Source: Eggerthella sp. CAG:298 | GTDB taxonomy: Bacteria; Actinomycetota; Coriobacteriia; Coriobacteriales; Eggerthellaceae | Direction of reading: 5' to 3' | Assembly (NCBI GenBank): GCA_000435675.1 | Contig: FR895148.1 | Location: forward strand, 1 to 15,954 | Length of the DNA: 15,954 bases | Shown here: positions 7,208 to 14,396 of the stretch, piece by piece | Layout: every line of letters begins with the position of its first letter | How positions within the stretch are numbered: position 1 is the first letter of the stretch | Notes under the pieces: model-generated | Told to the model about the DNA's origin: nothing | Databases searched by the model: none | The model's input: only the letters and a program-made list of their open reading frames with translations | Made by a program: the position numbers and the translations under genes

Positions 7208-10057
7208 ATGACGCAAGGCGATAGCAAACGAGATTCATCGAACAAAGAGCTCGAGAAGAAGCGCAAGCAGGCTGCAAAAGCGGCTGCGCGTTCACACAAA
7301 GAGCGAGAAAAGAAAGCCAAGAAAAAGGAAAAAGCGGATCGCATACGCGAGAAGAGCCGTTCTGCGGCTATCCAGGCAACGCTCGGCAACAATAAGAAGA
7401 CCAAGCGCCGTCAGTCCAACACTACGCGAAGGAATATCTGGCTGCTTATTTTGACCACGGTGTTGATCATCGCCTCGGTGGTCATGTTCACTCCGCCCTC
7501 AGAGAAGATCAATCAAGGTCTTGATATCCGCGGTGGTCTTTCGGTGGTCTTGAGTGCTCAGAGCACCGATGGGGAAGAGGTTACACCCGAAGAGATGGAG
7601 TCGTCTCGTCAGGTTATCGAGTCGCGCGTTAATGCACTCGGCGCTTCGGAAGCTACGGTTCAAGTTCAAGGAAACAATCAGATTCTCGTTCAGATTCCGG
7701 GTCTTTCGGATACTGAACGTGCGCTTGCAACTATTGGTAAGACTGGTAAGTTGGAATTTGCACGCGCCGATTCGTTCACGAACCCTGCTGATCAACAGGC
7801 GATCGCACAGGATAATTATGTTGCACACGAAGCATATCGTGATGTCTTCGGTAATACGTTCATCGGACAGAATACACAATATCGCCCTGTTGAGCCTGGT
7901 ACCTATACGCCGCTTATCACTGGTGCGAATATCGAACGCGTTACGGTTGGTAAGGCATCTGAGACAGGTACGGATTATGCGGTAAACATTAAACTCGATG
8001 CTGAGGGAACTGAGAAGTTTGCCGAAGCAACGCGTGAACTTGCTCCAGACAAAGGAAAGATCGTTATCGTACTCGATAACGAGATCCAGTCAGCACCGGC
8101 GGTACAGGCTGAGATTCCTACGGGTGATGTTCAGATTACCGGCGGTTATTCGTTGGAAGATGCTCAAGCGCTTGCAACCGTGCTCGAAAGTGGCTCGTTG
8201 CCCGTAAGCTTCCACTACGAGCAGAGTCAGGTCGTTGGACCTACGCTCGGCCAAGACGCCCTCATGAGCGGCTTGCTTGTTGCCATCATCGGTCTTCTGG
8301 TGGTTATGGTTTATCTGCTGTTCTTCTATAAGGGACTGGGCATTCTGACCGCGGCTGCTATCACTATCTTCGCAATCCTCTATTTGGGCTTGCTTGCAAC
8401 ACTTTCGGCGTTTGGATTCTTCTCGCTCTCGCTTGCGGGTGTTGCTGGCATCGTTCTTACGATCGGTCTTGCAGCCGACTCCTCGATTCTTACCCTTGAA
8501 CGTTTCCGCGAGGAAATACGTATGGGACGTAGTGTCCGTGCTGCCTCGATCACAGGTGTGAAGCATGCGATTCAGACCTCGATCGATGCGGACTTGGTCA
8601 CGCTCGTTTCGGCCTTGACGCTGTTCTTCCTTGCGTCTGCTTCGGTCAAAGGCTTTGGTCTTACGCTTTCGCTGGGTATCTTCTGCGATATCCTCGTACT
8701 GCTCATCTTCAAAGCGCCGATGATCCGCTTGCTCGCTCCGCGTGTGATAGCGCGCCATCCTAAGTTCTGGGATGTTCAGGATGCAGAAACTGCTTCAGAA
8801 GCCTATCAAGAGCTTGCTGATGCTGAAGGCGTGAGCGTCGAAGAGGCTGAGACGGGTGAGGCGATGGATCGCAGTATCGCCCTCACCTATGCGAAACGTG
8901 CGGGAGAGCTTGCTGTTAAAGCGCGAGAGAAGGTCGAAGCACTCAAAGGACGATTCATTAAACACGATATTGGCTTCATGGGAGTGCGCAAGATCTTGCT
9001 GTCTGTTTCGGCGGTACTGATCGTTCTTTCGCTAGCGCTCATTGGTATTCGCGGCATTAACTTCGGCATCGAATTCGTTGGTGGTACGTCGATCAACTTC
9101 CATGGAACGGGCGAAGTGACCATCGACCAAATGCGTGATGCGTTCGCTACCGCGGGTGAACCGGAAGCGGTCATTCAGACGACCAGCACCGATGGTCAAG
9201 ATGGCTTCCTTGTTCGCACCACTACCACTTCAGCTGAAGATGCGGCGGAGACAGCGAACAACGTTGCGCAACAGCTGAGCATTCCTACCGATAGTTTCGA
9301 GGTGACTACGATCGGTCCTGACTGGGGTGCGGGCGTTATCCAGTCTTCGCTCATTGCATTCTTCGTCTCGCTATTGCTGATCATCCTCTATATCGCGATC
9401 AGATTCGAGTACAAGATGGGATTGATGGCGGTCGTTGCGTTGCTTCATGACCTCGTGATCGTGGTTGGGGCTTATGCGCTCTTTGGACGCGAATTCACAC
9501 CGAATGCAGTTGCAGCGTTGCTCACGATCTTGGGTTATTCGCTTTACGATACCGTTGTTGTGTTCCACCGTATCGTCGATAACATGAAAGAATCACGTGT
9601 TCGTTGTACGTTCATGACGATGGCGAATCACTCGATCAACCAGGTATTGATCAGAACTATCAACACCACGCTTACCTCGCTCATCCCTGTTCTTGCGATG
9701 CTCTTCTTTGGTGGAGAAACGCTCAAGGACTTCGCGTTCGCGATGGCGGTTGGTTTGGTCGCGGGCTCCTATTCGTCGATAGCGGTTGCAACACCGCTGT
9801 ATGCGATGTGGAAGTCGCGCGAGCCTAAGTATAAGAAGCTGATCAAGCGCTTTGGCGATTCGATCGGGCAGTTCTCTTACACATCAGGTCTTGCGGTCGC
9901 AACGAGCGCTGCGGGTGCCGATGGTGTCGAGGTGGCTGTGGATAGTGCTGATCTTGAGAATGATGCTCAATCAGTACAGGCTGCCTCAAAACAATCCAAA
10001 CCTGCAGCAAAGCAGGAGAACAAGCCTATCCGCTACAAGAGAAAGAAAAAAGAATGA
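7208..10057 (+). CDS. secDF: Fused protein translocase subunit SecDF
   Basis: This 949-residue membrane protein combines SecD and SecF, which use the proton gradient to help SecYEG-SecA export. Residues 1-75 are a very basic cytoplasmic tail rich in Lys, Arg and Ala, longer than usual. TM1 is about 76-94. The SecD periplasmic domain spans 95-345 with GLDIRGG at 104-110. SecD TM2-6 run from about 351 to 510 with the conserved aspartate D424 in GLAADSSILTLERF. A 75-residue acidic/helical linker joins SecF, whose TM1 starts near 595. SecF has GIEFVGGT (usually GIDF or GVDF) and GYSLYDTVVVFHRI. Five more TM segments end near 870, followed by a 75-residue polar tail ending KRKKKE. SecD and SecF are often separate proteins. 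AAGGAT lies 7 bases before ATG. The 142-base gap after tgt contains no yajC, often found there. Confidence 0.95.
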   Translation: MTQGDSKRDSSNKELEKKRKQAAKAAARSHKEREKKAKKKEKADRIREKSRSAAIQATLGNNKKTKRRQSNTTRRNIWLLILTTVLIIASVVMFTPPSEKINQGLDIRGGLSVVLSAQSTDGEEVTPEEMESSRQVIESRVNALGASEATVQVQGNNQILVQIPGLSDTERALATIGKTGKLEFARADSFTNPADQQAIAQDNYVAHEAYRDVFGNTFIGQNTQYRPVEPGTYTPLITGANIERVTVGKASETGTDYAVNIKLDAEGTEKFAEATRELAPDKGKIVIVLDNEIQSAPAVQAEIPTGDVQITGGYSLEDAQALATVLESGSLPVSFHYEQSQVVGPTLGQDALMSGLLVAIIGLLVVMVYLLFFYKGLGILTAAAITIFAILYLGLLATLSAFGFFSLSLAGVAGIVLTIGLAADSSILTLERFREEIRMGRSVRAASITGVKHAIQTSIDADLVTLVSALTLFFLASASVKGFGLTLSLGIFCDILVLLIFKAPMIRLLAPRVIARHPKFWDVQDAETASEAYQELADAEGVSVEEAETGEAMDRSIALTYAKRAGELAVKAREKVEALKGRFIKHDIGFMGVRKILLSVSAVLIVLSLALIGIRGINFGIEFVGGTSINFHGTGEVTIDQMRDAFATAGEPEAVIQTTSTDGQDGFLVRTTTTSAEDAAETANNVAQQLSIPTDSFEVTTIGPDWGAGVIQSSLIAFFVSLLLIILYIAIRFEYKMGLMAVVALLHDLVIVVGAYALFGREFTPNAVAALLTILGYSLYDTVVVFHRIVDNMKESRVRCTFMTMANHSINQVLIRTINTTLTSLIPVLAMLFFGGETLKDFAFAMAVGLVAGSYSSIAVATPLYAMWKSREPKYKKLIKRFGDSIGQFSYTSGLAVATSAAGADGVEVAVDSADLENDAQSVQAASKQSKPAAKQENKPIRYKRKKKE

Positions 10058-10371
10058 GACAAGCATCTGATCCTGATTTCGCTCCTCCCGTAGAAGAAGG
10101 AATGATCTATGCCTTTCAGGATGAGAAGGGCGAAACGGTGAATCTTGAGTTCTTGGGTTTGATCCTTCATAACGATCGTCGTTATGGCTTCTTCGTGCCA
10201 GATGCTGAACATGATGAAGCACCAGGTGAGGTAATGATCCTAGAGGTTACCGCGCTCGACGAAGATGATCAGCCAGAAGCCTTCGAACTACTGGTTGATG
10301 AAGCGATCGCTGCTGAGGTCTACGAGAAGTTCAAGCGTATCACTGCGGGGATGTATGACTTTTCCGAATAA
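10054..10371 (+). CDS. DUF1292-family protein
   Basis: This is a small acidic protein of 105 residues with no signal peptide or membrane segment. The pattern ...YAFQDEKGETVNLEFLGLILHNDRRYGFFVP...EVMILEV... resembles DUF1292 proteins, which typically pair a D/E-G-x-x-x-x-F/L-E motif with Y-x-x-L/F-x-P. Function is unknown for the family. The start ATG overlaps the secDF stop (ATGA), so it is translationally coupled. It is the last gene before an intrinsic terminator and therefore co-transcribed with secDF. Confidence 0.82.
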   Translation: MRQASDPDFAPPVEEGMIYAFQDEKGETVNLEFLGLILHNDRRYGFFVPDAEHDEAPGEVMILEVTALDEDDQPEAFELLVDEAIAAEVYEKFKRITAGMYDFSE

Positions 10372-10411
10372 GTTCATTTTTCTTAGCAATAATTGAACCA
10401 CGAATTCACGT

Positions 10412-10446
10412 TGAACAAGCTCTCTCACGAGGGCTTGTTCATTTTT
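10412..10446 (+). terminator. Intrinsic terminator of the secDF-DUF1292 unit
   Basis: GAACAAGCTCTC (10413-10424), a TCAC loop and GAGGGCTTGTTC (10429-10440) form a 12-bp stem with one G-T pair, followed by ATTTTT. The stem itself contains a TTGAAC/GTTCA motif pair, so those motif copies are explained by the terminator and were not counted as operators. Confidence 0.88.
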
Positions 10447-10546
10447 GCCCCTTTTCGCTTCCGCTTACTCTTTTCCTTTTACTTCGTAACCTGTTCGTAG
10501 CATTTGCTGTTCTACAATGCAAAAGCGCTTTAGTTAAGAAAAGTGT

Positions 10547-10571
10547 TTGAACTCTCCTGTAGGTTCAATTT
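10547..10571. promoter_or_regulatory. Candidate operator shared with the HTH-aminotransferase gene
   Basis: TTGAACTC (10547-10554) and GTTCAATTT (10563-10571) are separated by 8 bases and face each other. The same two arms occur upstream of the HTH-AlaA gene with a 2-base spacer (344-351 and 354-362). A further AATTGAAC lies at 10391-10398. GTCTAGG follows 3 bases after the right arm here and 12 bases after it at the other site. The site lies 84 bases upstream of the symporter start, a reasonable operator position. No confident -35/-10 was found; TACAAT (10513-10518) lacks a partner. The rest of 10447-10654 shows nothing I can name. Confidence 0.45.
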
Positions 10572-10654
10572 CTGTCTAGGCGCGCAATTTCGTTTCATCA
10601 TAGGTGGGCGACCGGAAGAGCCGGTAAGCGTATTCGTGTGAGAAAAGGATGGAT

Positions 10655-12202
10655 ATGGAAGATTTCTTCTATCAGTTTTTCGTTGGACCCTTCGTCGAAT
10701 TAGGTTCTGGGTTCGCGAGCGCAGGTACGGGGGACGCGACCTGGATCGAGGACATCGTTGCTACGGTCGATGGCTTCGTTTGGGGTCCGATCATGATTCT
10801 GCTCCTACTGGGAACGCATATCTTCATGACGTTCCGCACCGGTTTCATTCAGCGCAAGATTCCTCAAGGCATCAAGCTTTCGGTCACGAAAGATAGTGGC
10901 TCAGGTGATGTGAGCCCCTTTGCGGCACTTACCACCTCGCTTGCTGCAACGATCGGTACAGGTAACATCATCGGTGTGGGTACCGCGCTCATCGCAGGTG
11001 GCCCGGGCGCGATCTTCTGGATGTGGATCACGGGTGTGTTCGGTATCGCAACGAAGTATTCAGAAACGCTCATCGCAGTGAAGTATCGCGTTAAGGACCA
11101 TAACGGGAACATGCTTGGTGGCGCGATGTATGCACTGCAGCGCGGCTTCAAGCGCAAGAAGCTTGGCAAGGTGCTGGGCATCCTGTTCGCAGTGTTCGCC
11201 GCGATTGCTTCTTTTGGTATTGGTGCTGCAGTTCAGGCGAACTCCCTTTCGGGCGCGATCGTTTCTGTGAGCGGATCGGCAGGCATTGCAGAAGCGAACA
11301 TCGACGTGTTCGGTCTCTTCATGACCTCACCGCTGCAGATCATCGTTGGAATCATCCTTGTTGTCCTGATCGCAGTGGTTATCGTGGGTGGCATCAAGGT
11401 CATCTCGCGCGTTTGCGAGAAACTCATTCCGGCGATGACCATCTTCTACGTGCTCGCTTGTTTGGTGCTCATCATCATCAACGGCCAGTATTTCCTCGAT
11501 GCGATCGGACTCATCGTGGTTTGTGCCTTTACGCCGCAGGCTGCGTTCGGTGGCGCCGTTGGTACTTCGATCATGATCGCGCTGCAGCTTGGTTGCGCGC
11601 GTGGTTTGTTCTCCAACGAATCTGGCTTGGGCTCTTCTCCACTCGTTGCTTCTTCGGCTATCACGCGCAACCCTGCGCGTCAGGCGCTCGTTTCTATGAC
11701 GGGCACCTTCTGGGATACTGTTGTGGTTTGTGCGCTTACTGGCATCGCGCTCGTTTCGTCCATTCTGGCGAGCCCCGAGATCGCTGCATCGTTCAACGAT
11801 GGTAGCTTCCTAGGTGCAACTGCAACATTGGTAACCGCTTGCTTCTCGCAGATTCCGGTGGTCGGCCCCATCGTGCTTTGTATCGGTTTGGTTCTCTTCG
11901 CGTATTCAACGATGGTCGGCTGGTCGTACTACGGCAATCGTTGTATCACGTATCTCTTCGGCAAGCATGCGATCCGTCCGTATCAGATCGTCTTTTTGGT
12001 GATCTGCTTCTTGGGCGCGATCGGCCTGCAGGGCTTCGTTTGGGATATCTCTGACATCACGAACGCACTTATGGCGGTGCCGAACCTTATCGCAGTGCTC
12101 GGTTTGTCAGCGCTCATCGCGCGCGAAACGAAGCATTATGTTTGGGGCAATCGTCTTGATGAAGAGGACACGACCCCGATCCCGATAGAAGAGTCGAAAT
12201 AA
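10655..12202 (+). CDS. Alanine/glycine:cation symporter (AGCS family)
   Basis: This 515-residue integral membrane protein co-transports alanine or glycine with sodium (or protons), as in AlsT/DagA. The family signature is clear in residues 88-137 (PFAALTTSLAATIGTGNIIG...WMWITGVFGIATKYSE). It is supported by NMLGGAMYALQRG, CEKLIPAMTIFY and the conserved RGLFSNESGLGSSPLVASSA. About ten to eleven hydrophobic segments are visible, with a periplasmic N-terminal stretch and a short acidic C-terminal tail. ATG 10655 is preferred because AGAAAAGGA ends 5 bases before it. ATG 10649, which would add two residues, lies inside that ribosome site. It is monocistronic, between two terminators. The exact amino acid carried cannot be told from sequence alone; the shared operator with the AlaA-type gene favours alanine. 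Confidence 0.94.
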   Translation: MEDFFYQFFVGPFVELGSGFASAGTGDATWIEDIVATVDGFVWGPIMILLLLGTHIFMTFRTGFIQRKIPQGIKLSVTKDSGSGDVSPFAALTTSLAATIGTGNIIGVGTALIAGGPGAIFWMWITGVFGIATKYSETLIAVKYRVKDHNGNMLGGAMYALQRGFKRKKLGKVLGILFAVFAAIASFGIGAAVQANSLSGAIVSVSGSAGIAEANIDVFGLFMTSPLQIIVGIILVVLIAVVIVGGIKVISRVCEKLIPAMTIFYVLACLVLIIINGQYFLDAIGLIVVCAFTPQAAFGGAVGTSIMIALQLGCARGLFSNESGLGSSPLVASSAITRNPARQALVSMTGTFWDTVVVCALTGIALVSSILASPEIAASFNDGSFLGATATLVTACFSQIPVVGPIVLCIGLVLFAYSTMVGWSYYGNRCITYLFGKHAIRPYQIVFLVICFLGAIGLQGFVWDISDITNALMAVPNLIAVLGLSALIARETKHYVWGNRLDEEDTTPIPIEESK

Positions 12203-12227
12203 GATCTTGCGTTCAGAAACTGTCGAG

Positions 12228-12264
12228 AAAATGCGCTTCGGAGAATAACTCTGAAGCGCATTTT
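12228..12264. terminator. Bidirectional intrinsic terminator
   Basis: AAAATGCGCTTC (12228-12239) and GAAGCGCATTTT (12253-12264) pair perfectly. GGAG/CTCT extends the stem to 16 pairs around an AATAA loop. The A-run on one side and the T-run on the other let it serve both the symporter gene (+) and the convergent ketopantoate reductase gene (-), whose stop codons lie 25 and 4 bases away. Confidence 0.88.
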
Positions 12265-12267
12265 GCT

Positions 12268-13206
12268 TTAGTGCGAAGGATCGGTGATATCGATATACCG
12301 CTCGATCCCTTTGATGCCAGCCACGAGCGTTTCGTTCACGGGTGTTTCGATCTCGTGCCGCTTTCCATAGGTCACAACAGCGCCGTTGATCACATCGATC
12401 TCAGTTCGACGATGTTTCTCAAGGCTTTGTAGGATCGAGGGCTTGAAATCGAAGGGAAGGTTCTCGCGGGCGAGCTCTAAGACCTCTTGCGGATCGTGGC
12501 GTGAAAGTATGATGCCTTCAGCGATGGCGACGCGCATGCCTTCCTTTACCGCAGCTATTGCGGTGGCGTAAAGCTCTGGGTGTTGGTAAAGCTCACCATA
12601 GGGGAGACGCGAGATGCCGCAGACCGCACCCGTTGCAACATTGATGAGCAGTTTATCCCAGATGATATTTTTCATACGCGGTGAAGCAGTGCACTCCATA
12701 CCTGCATCATTGAAGACCTGCGCAATCGCTTCGATGCGCGGGGTGACCGGGCCGCTGTATTCGCCGATGAAGGTTTGCTTGCCTTCGGTGGTTGATTGAA
12801 CCTTGCCGGGCGCGAGCATCATGCCGCCGATATACGTTTTACCTGCGATGACTTGCTTTGGGTCCAGCAGCTTGCCAAGAAGGTCTTCGTTGCCCAAGCC
12901 ATTTTGGAGCGTCAGCACTACCGATCCAGGACCGATGATGCTGCGGTTGGTCTCGATGCACTCTTCGGTGTCGAATGCCTTGCAGAGAACGATCACGAGC
13001 TCTGCCGGTTCAAGGCCTTCTGCGCTGGTGAAGGCTTGTACTCTCGCTTGCTGTTCGCCTTCAGGGGTAACGAGCGTGAGGCCCGATGCGTTGATCGCTT
13101 CAACATGCGCTGTGCGACCGATCAGGGTGACCTCGTTTCCTGCAAGCGCGAGCGTCCCGCCAATGGCGCTTCCGAGCGATCCTGCTCCTAAGACTGCAAT
13201 GTTCAT
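12268..13206 (-). CDS. panE: 2-dehydropantoate 2-reductase (ketopantoate reductase)
   Basis: This 312-residue cytoplasmic enzyme reduces ketopantoate to pantoate with NADPH in the pantothenate/CoA pathway. The N-terminal Rossmann motif is GAGSLG (7-12), followed by LTLQNGLGN (N102). The C-terminal helical domain carries the likely catalytic lysine K185 in WDKLLINV, and RRTEIDVINGAVV (E269, N274) at the substrate site. Length is typical (E. coli PanE has 303 residues). The frame is open up to 13263, but ATG 13206 begins MNIAVLGAGSLG directly and has a purine-rich GGAGGAAGGGG upstream. Upstream residues would be translated from a repeat. No other pantothenate genes are present, so a related 2-oxoacid reductase role is possible. 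Its probable leader contains two copies of the 39-bp palindrome; TACAAT (complement of 13327-13332) could be a -10. Confidence 0.85.
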   Translation of the reverse strand: MNIAVLGAGSLGSAIGGTLALAGNEVTLIGRTAHVEAINASGLTLVTPEGEQQARVQAFTSAEGLEPAELVIVLCKAFDTEECIETNRSIIGPGSVVLTLQNGLGNEDLLGKLLDPKQVIAGKTYIGGMMLAPGKVQSTTEGKQTFIGEYSGPVTPRIEAIAQVFNDAGMECTASPRMKNIIWDKLLINVATGAVCGISRLPYGELYQHPELYATAIAAVKEGMRVAIAEGIILSRHDPQEVLELARENLPFDFKPSILQSLEKHRRTEIDVINGAVVTYGKRHEIETPVNETLVAGIKGIERYIDITDPSH

Positions 13207-13230
13207 ACCTGCCCCTTCCTCCCTCAGGTG

Positions 13231-13269
13231 CAAAAGATAACAAACTACCCGGTCGTTCGACACCTTTTT
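13231..13269 (-). repeat. 39-bp palindromic repeat, copy A
   Basis: Read on the minus strand this copy differs from copy C (14234-14272) at only 3 of 39 positions. It is an imperfect palindrome: AAAAAGGTGTCGAACGACC pairs with GGTAGTTTGTTATCTTTT. Several pairs are G-U in the minus-strand transcript, so the hairpin is stronger in that direction. It lies between the ketopantoate reductase start and the SDR gene, within the likely leader of the former. Confidence 0.8.
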
Positions 13270-13276
13270 CCTTCAG

Positions 13277-13315
13277 CAATGGATGACAAACTACTCGATA
13301 ATTCGTCATCTTTTT
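13277..13315 (-). repeat. 39-bp palindromic repeat, copy B (diverged)
   Basis: It lies 46 bases from copy A in the same orientation and matches copy C at about 30 of 39 positions. The outer arms GATGAC and GTCATC are perfectly paired; the centre has drifted but stays mostly complementary, with G-U pairs on the minus strand. On the plus strand the right arm is followed by TTTTT. Confidence 0.7.
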
Positions 13316-13411
13316 ATTCACTCCAAATTGTAGCTAGTTTTGTGTTAGATTCGACCAAGGAAGGGGAAAGAACAAAAGTGCATAAGAAACAGTGCGCTGA
13401 AGGGGGATGCG

Positions 13412-14233
13412 ATGAAGGGGAGCGATTTCACTATCCTTGAGACGGGGAAGATGGATATTCCTCGTTTCGACTTGACTGATAAGGTTGCGATCATCACGGG
13501 AGTTGCGAGCGATATCGGTATCGGCCGCGGTATCGCGCGAACGTATGCAGCCTATGGTGCGAAGCTGGTCATCGCTGATATGGACGCTGGAGGGATCGAA
13601 TTGCGCGCTCGAGAGATTGCTGCTGAATTCGATGTCGAGGTCATTCCTGTGCGCTGCGATATACGCAGTGAAGAGGATCGTAAGACGCTCGTGGACACGT
13701 GTATGGAAGCGTTCGGCCGCATCGATATCCTGGTCAACAATGCAGGCGTGGTGCTGAGCAACGATCAGCTTGCCCAGGACGTGACCGAAGAAGAGTGGGA
13801 TCGGGTGGTGGATACCGACTATAAAGCGGTCTTCTTCCTGACCCAACGCGTTGCCGAGATCATGATCAAGCAAGAGCGTGGCAATATCATCAACATCGCT
13901 TCGGTGGTGGCGCGCGTTGCTTCGACGCGCATGTTGCCCTATGCATCCGCGAAAGCGGCGGTAGTGCAGATGACACGCTGCATGGCGTTCGAGTGGGCAC
14001 GTTTCAACATCCGTGCGAACTGCATCTGCCCGGGGTATATCGAGACGAACATGACGCAAACAACGCTCAATAAGCCAGCAGCCTATGAAGCTATCACGCG
14101 TCCGATTCCGCACAATCGCAAGGTGGGCGATCCGCTCGACATAGCGGCGGCAGCACTGTTTTTGGGATGTGACTGTTCGGACATGGTCAACGGAACGCCG
14201 CTCTACGTGGATGGGGCCCGTTCCATCTGGTAG
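13412..14233 (+). CDS. Short-chain dehydrogenase/reductase (SDR)
   Basis: This 273-residue NAD(P)-dependent oxidoreductase is of the classical SDR type. The cofactor loop is TGVASDIGIGRG (29-40), two residues longer than the common TGxxxGIGxG pattern. IADMD (54-58), with an acidic residue after the second strand, suggests NAD preference. NNAG is at 109-112, and the catalytic set is S164, Y177 and K181 in YASAK. The end (NGTPLYVDGARSIW) is the usual SDR C-terminus. Substrate is unknown; sugar, sterol or acyl substrates all fit. ATG 13412 has AGGGGG about 5 bases upstream. ATG 13451 (MDIPRF) is an alternative that would remove a 13-residue extension. The gene is flanked by copies of a 39-bp repeat in inverted orientation. 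No clear promoter was found in 13316-13411. Confidence 0.88.
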   Translation: MKGSDFTILETGKMDIPRFDLTDKVAIITGVASDIGIGRGIARTYAAYGAKLVIADMDAGGIELRAREIAAEFDVEVIPVRCDIRSEEDRKTLVDTCMEAFGRIDILVNNAGVVLSNDQLAQDVTEEEWDRVVDTDYKAVFFLTQRVAEIMIKQERGNIINIASVVARVASTRMLPYASAKAAVVQMTRCMAFEWARFNIRANCICPGYIETNMTQTTLNKPAAYEAITRPIPHNRKVGDPLDIAAAALFLGCDCSDMVNGTPLYVDGARSIW

Positions 14234-14272
14234 AAAAAGATGTCGAACGACCGGGTCGTTTGTCATCTTTTG
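14234..14272 (+). repeat. 39-bp palindromic repeat, copy C; probable terminator of the SDR gene
   Basis: AAAAGATGTCGAACGACC (14235-14252) and GGTCGTTTGTCATCTTTT (14254-14271) pair at 17 of 18 positions (one T-T mismatch, one G-T pair) around a central G. It begins immediately after the SDR stop codon. The A-run and short T-run make it a plausible Rho-independent terminator in either direction. It is an inverted copy of A, so the SDR gene sits between opposed copies. Confidence 0.8.
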
Positions 14273-14300
14273 AGAAAAACTCACAAGTAAAACACAATTT

Positions 14301-14342
14301 AAGAAAATTTTTCTTGACTCGGCGTATTGCGCGTCATATCTT
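14301..14342 (+). promoter_or_regulatory. rpoB promoter
   Basis: TTGACT (14314-14319) and TATCTT (14337-14342) are separated by exactly 17 bases, a good sigma-70-type match. Upstream is A/T-rich DNA that could act as an UP element. It includes a perfect inverted repeat AAGAAAA-T-TTTTCTT (14301-14315) running into the -35 box, a possible operator. Transcription would start near 14349, giving a leader of about 48 bases. Confidence 0.7.
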
Positions 14343-14396
14343 AGATAATTGCGTGTTTTTGCAAATACTAAGTTACGTCGAAGGAGGAAATGACTC

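Noticed and set aside
8090..8758. Minus-strand ORF of 222 codons inside secDF
   Set aside because: It is fully antisense to conserved SecD membrane segments; its Arg/Glu/Lys-rich translation is the expected mirror of hydrophobic codons.
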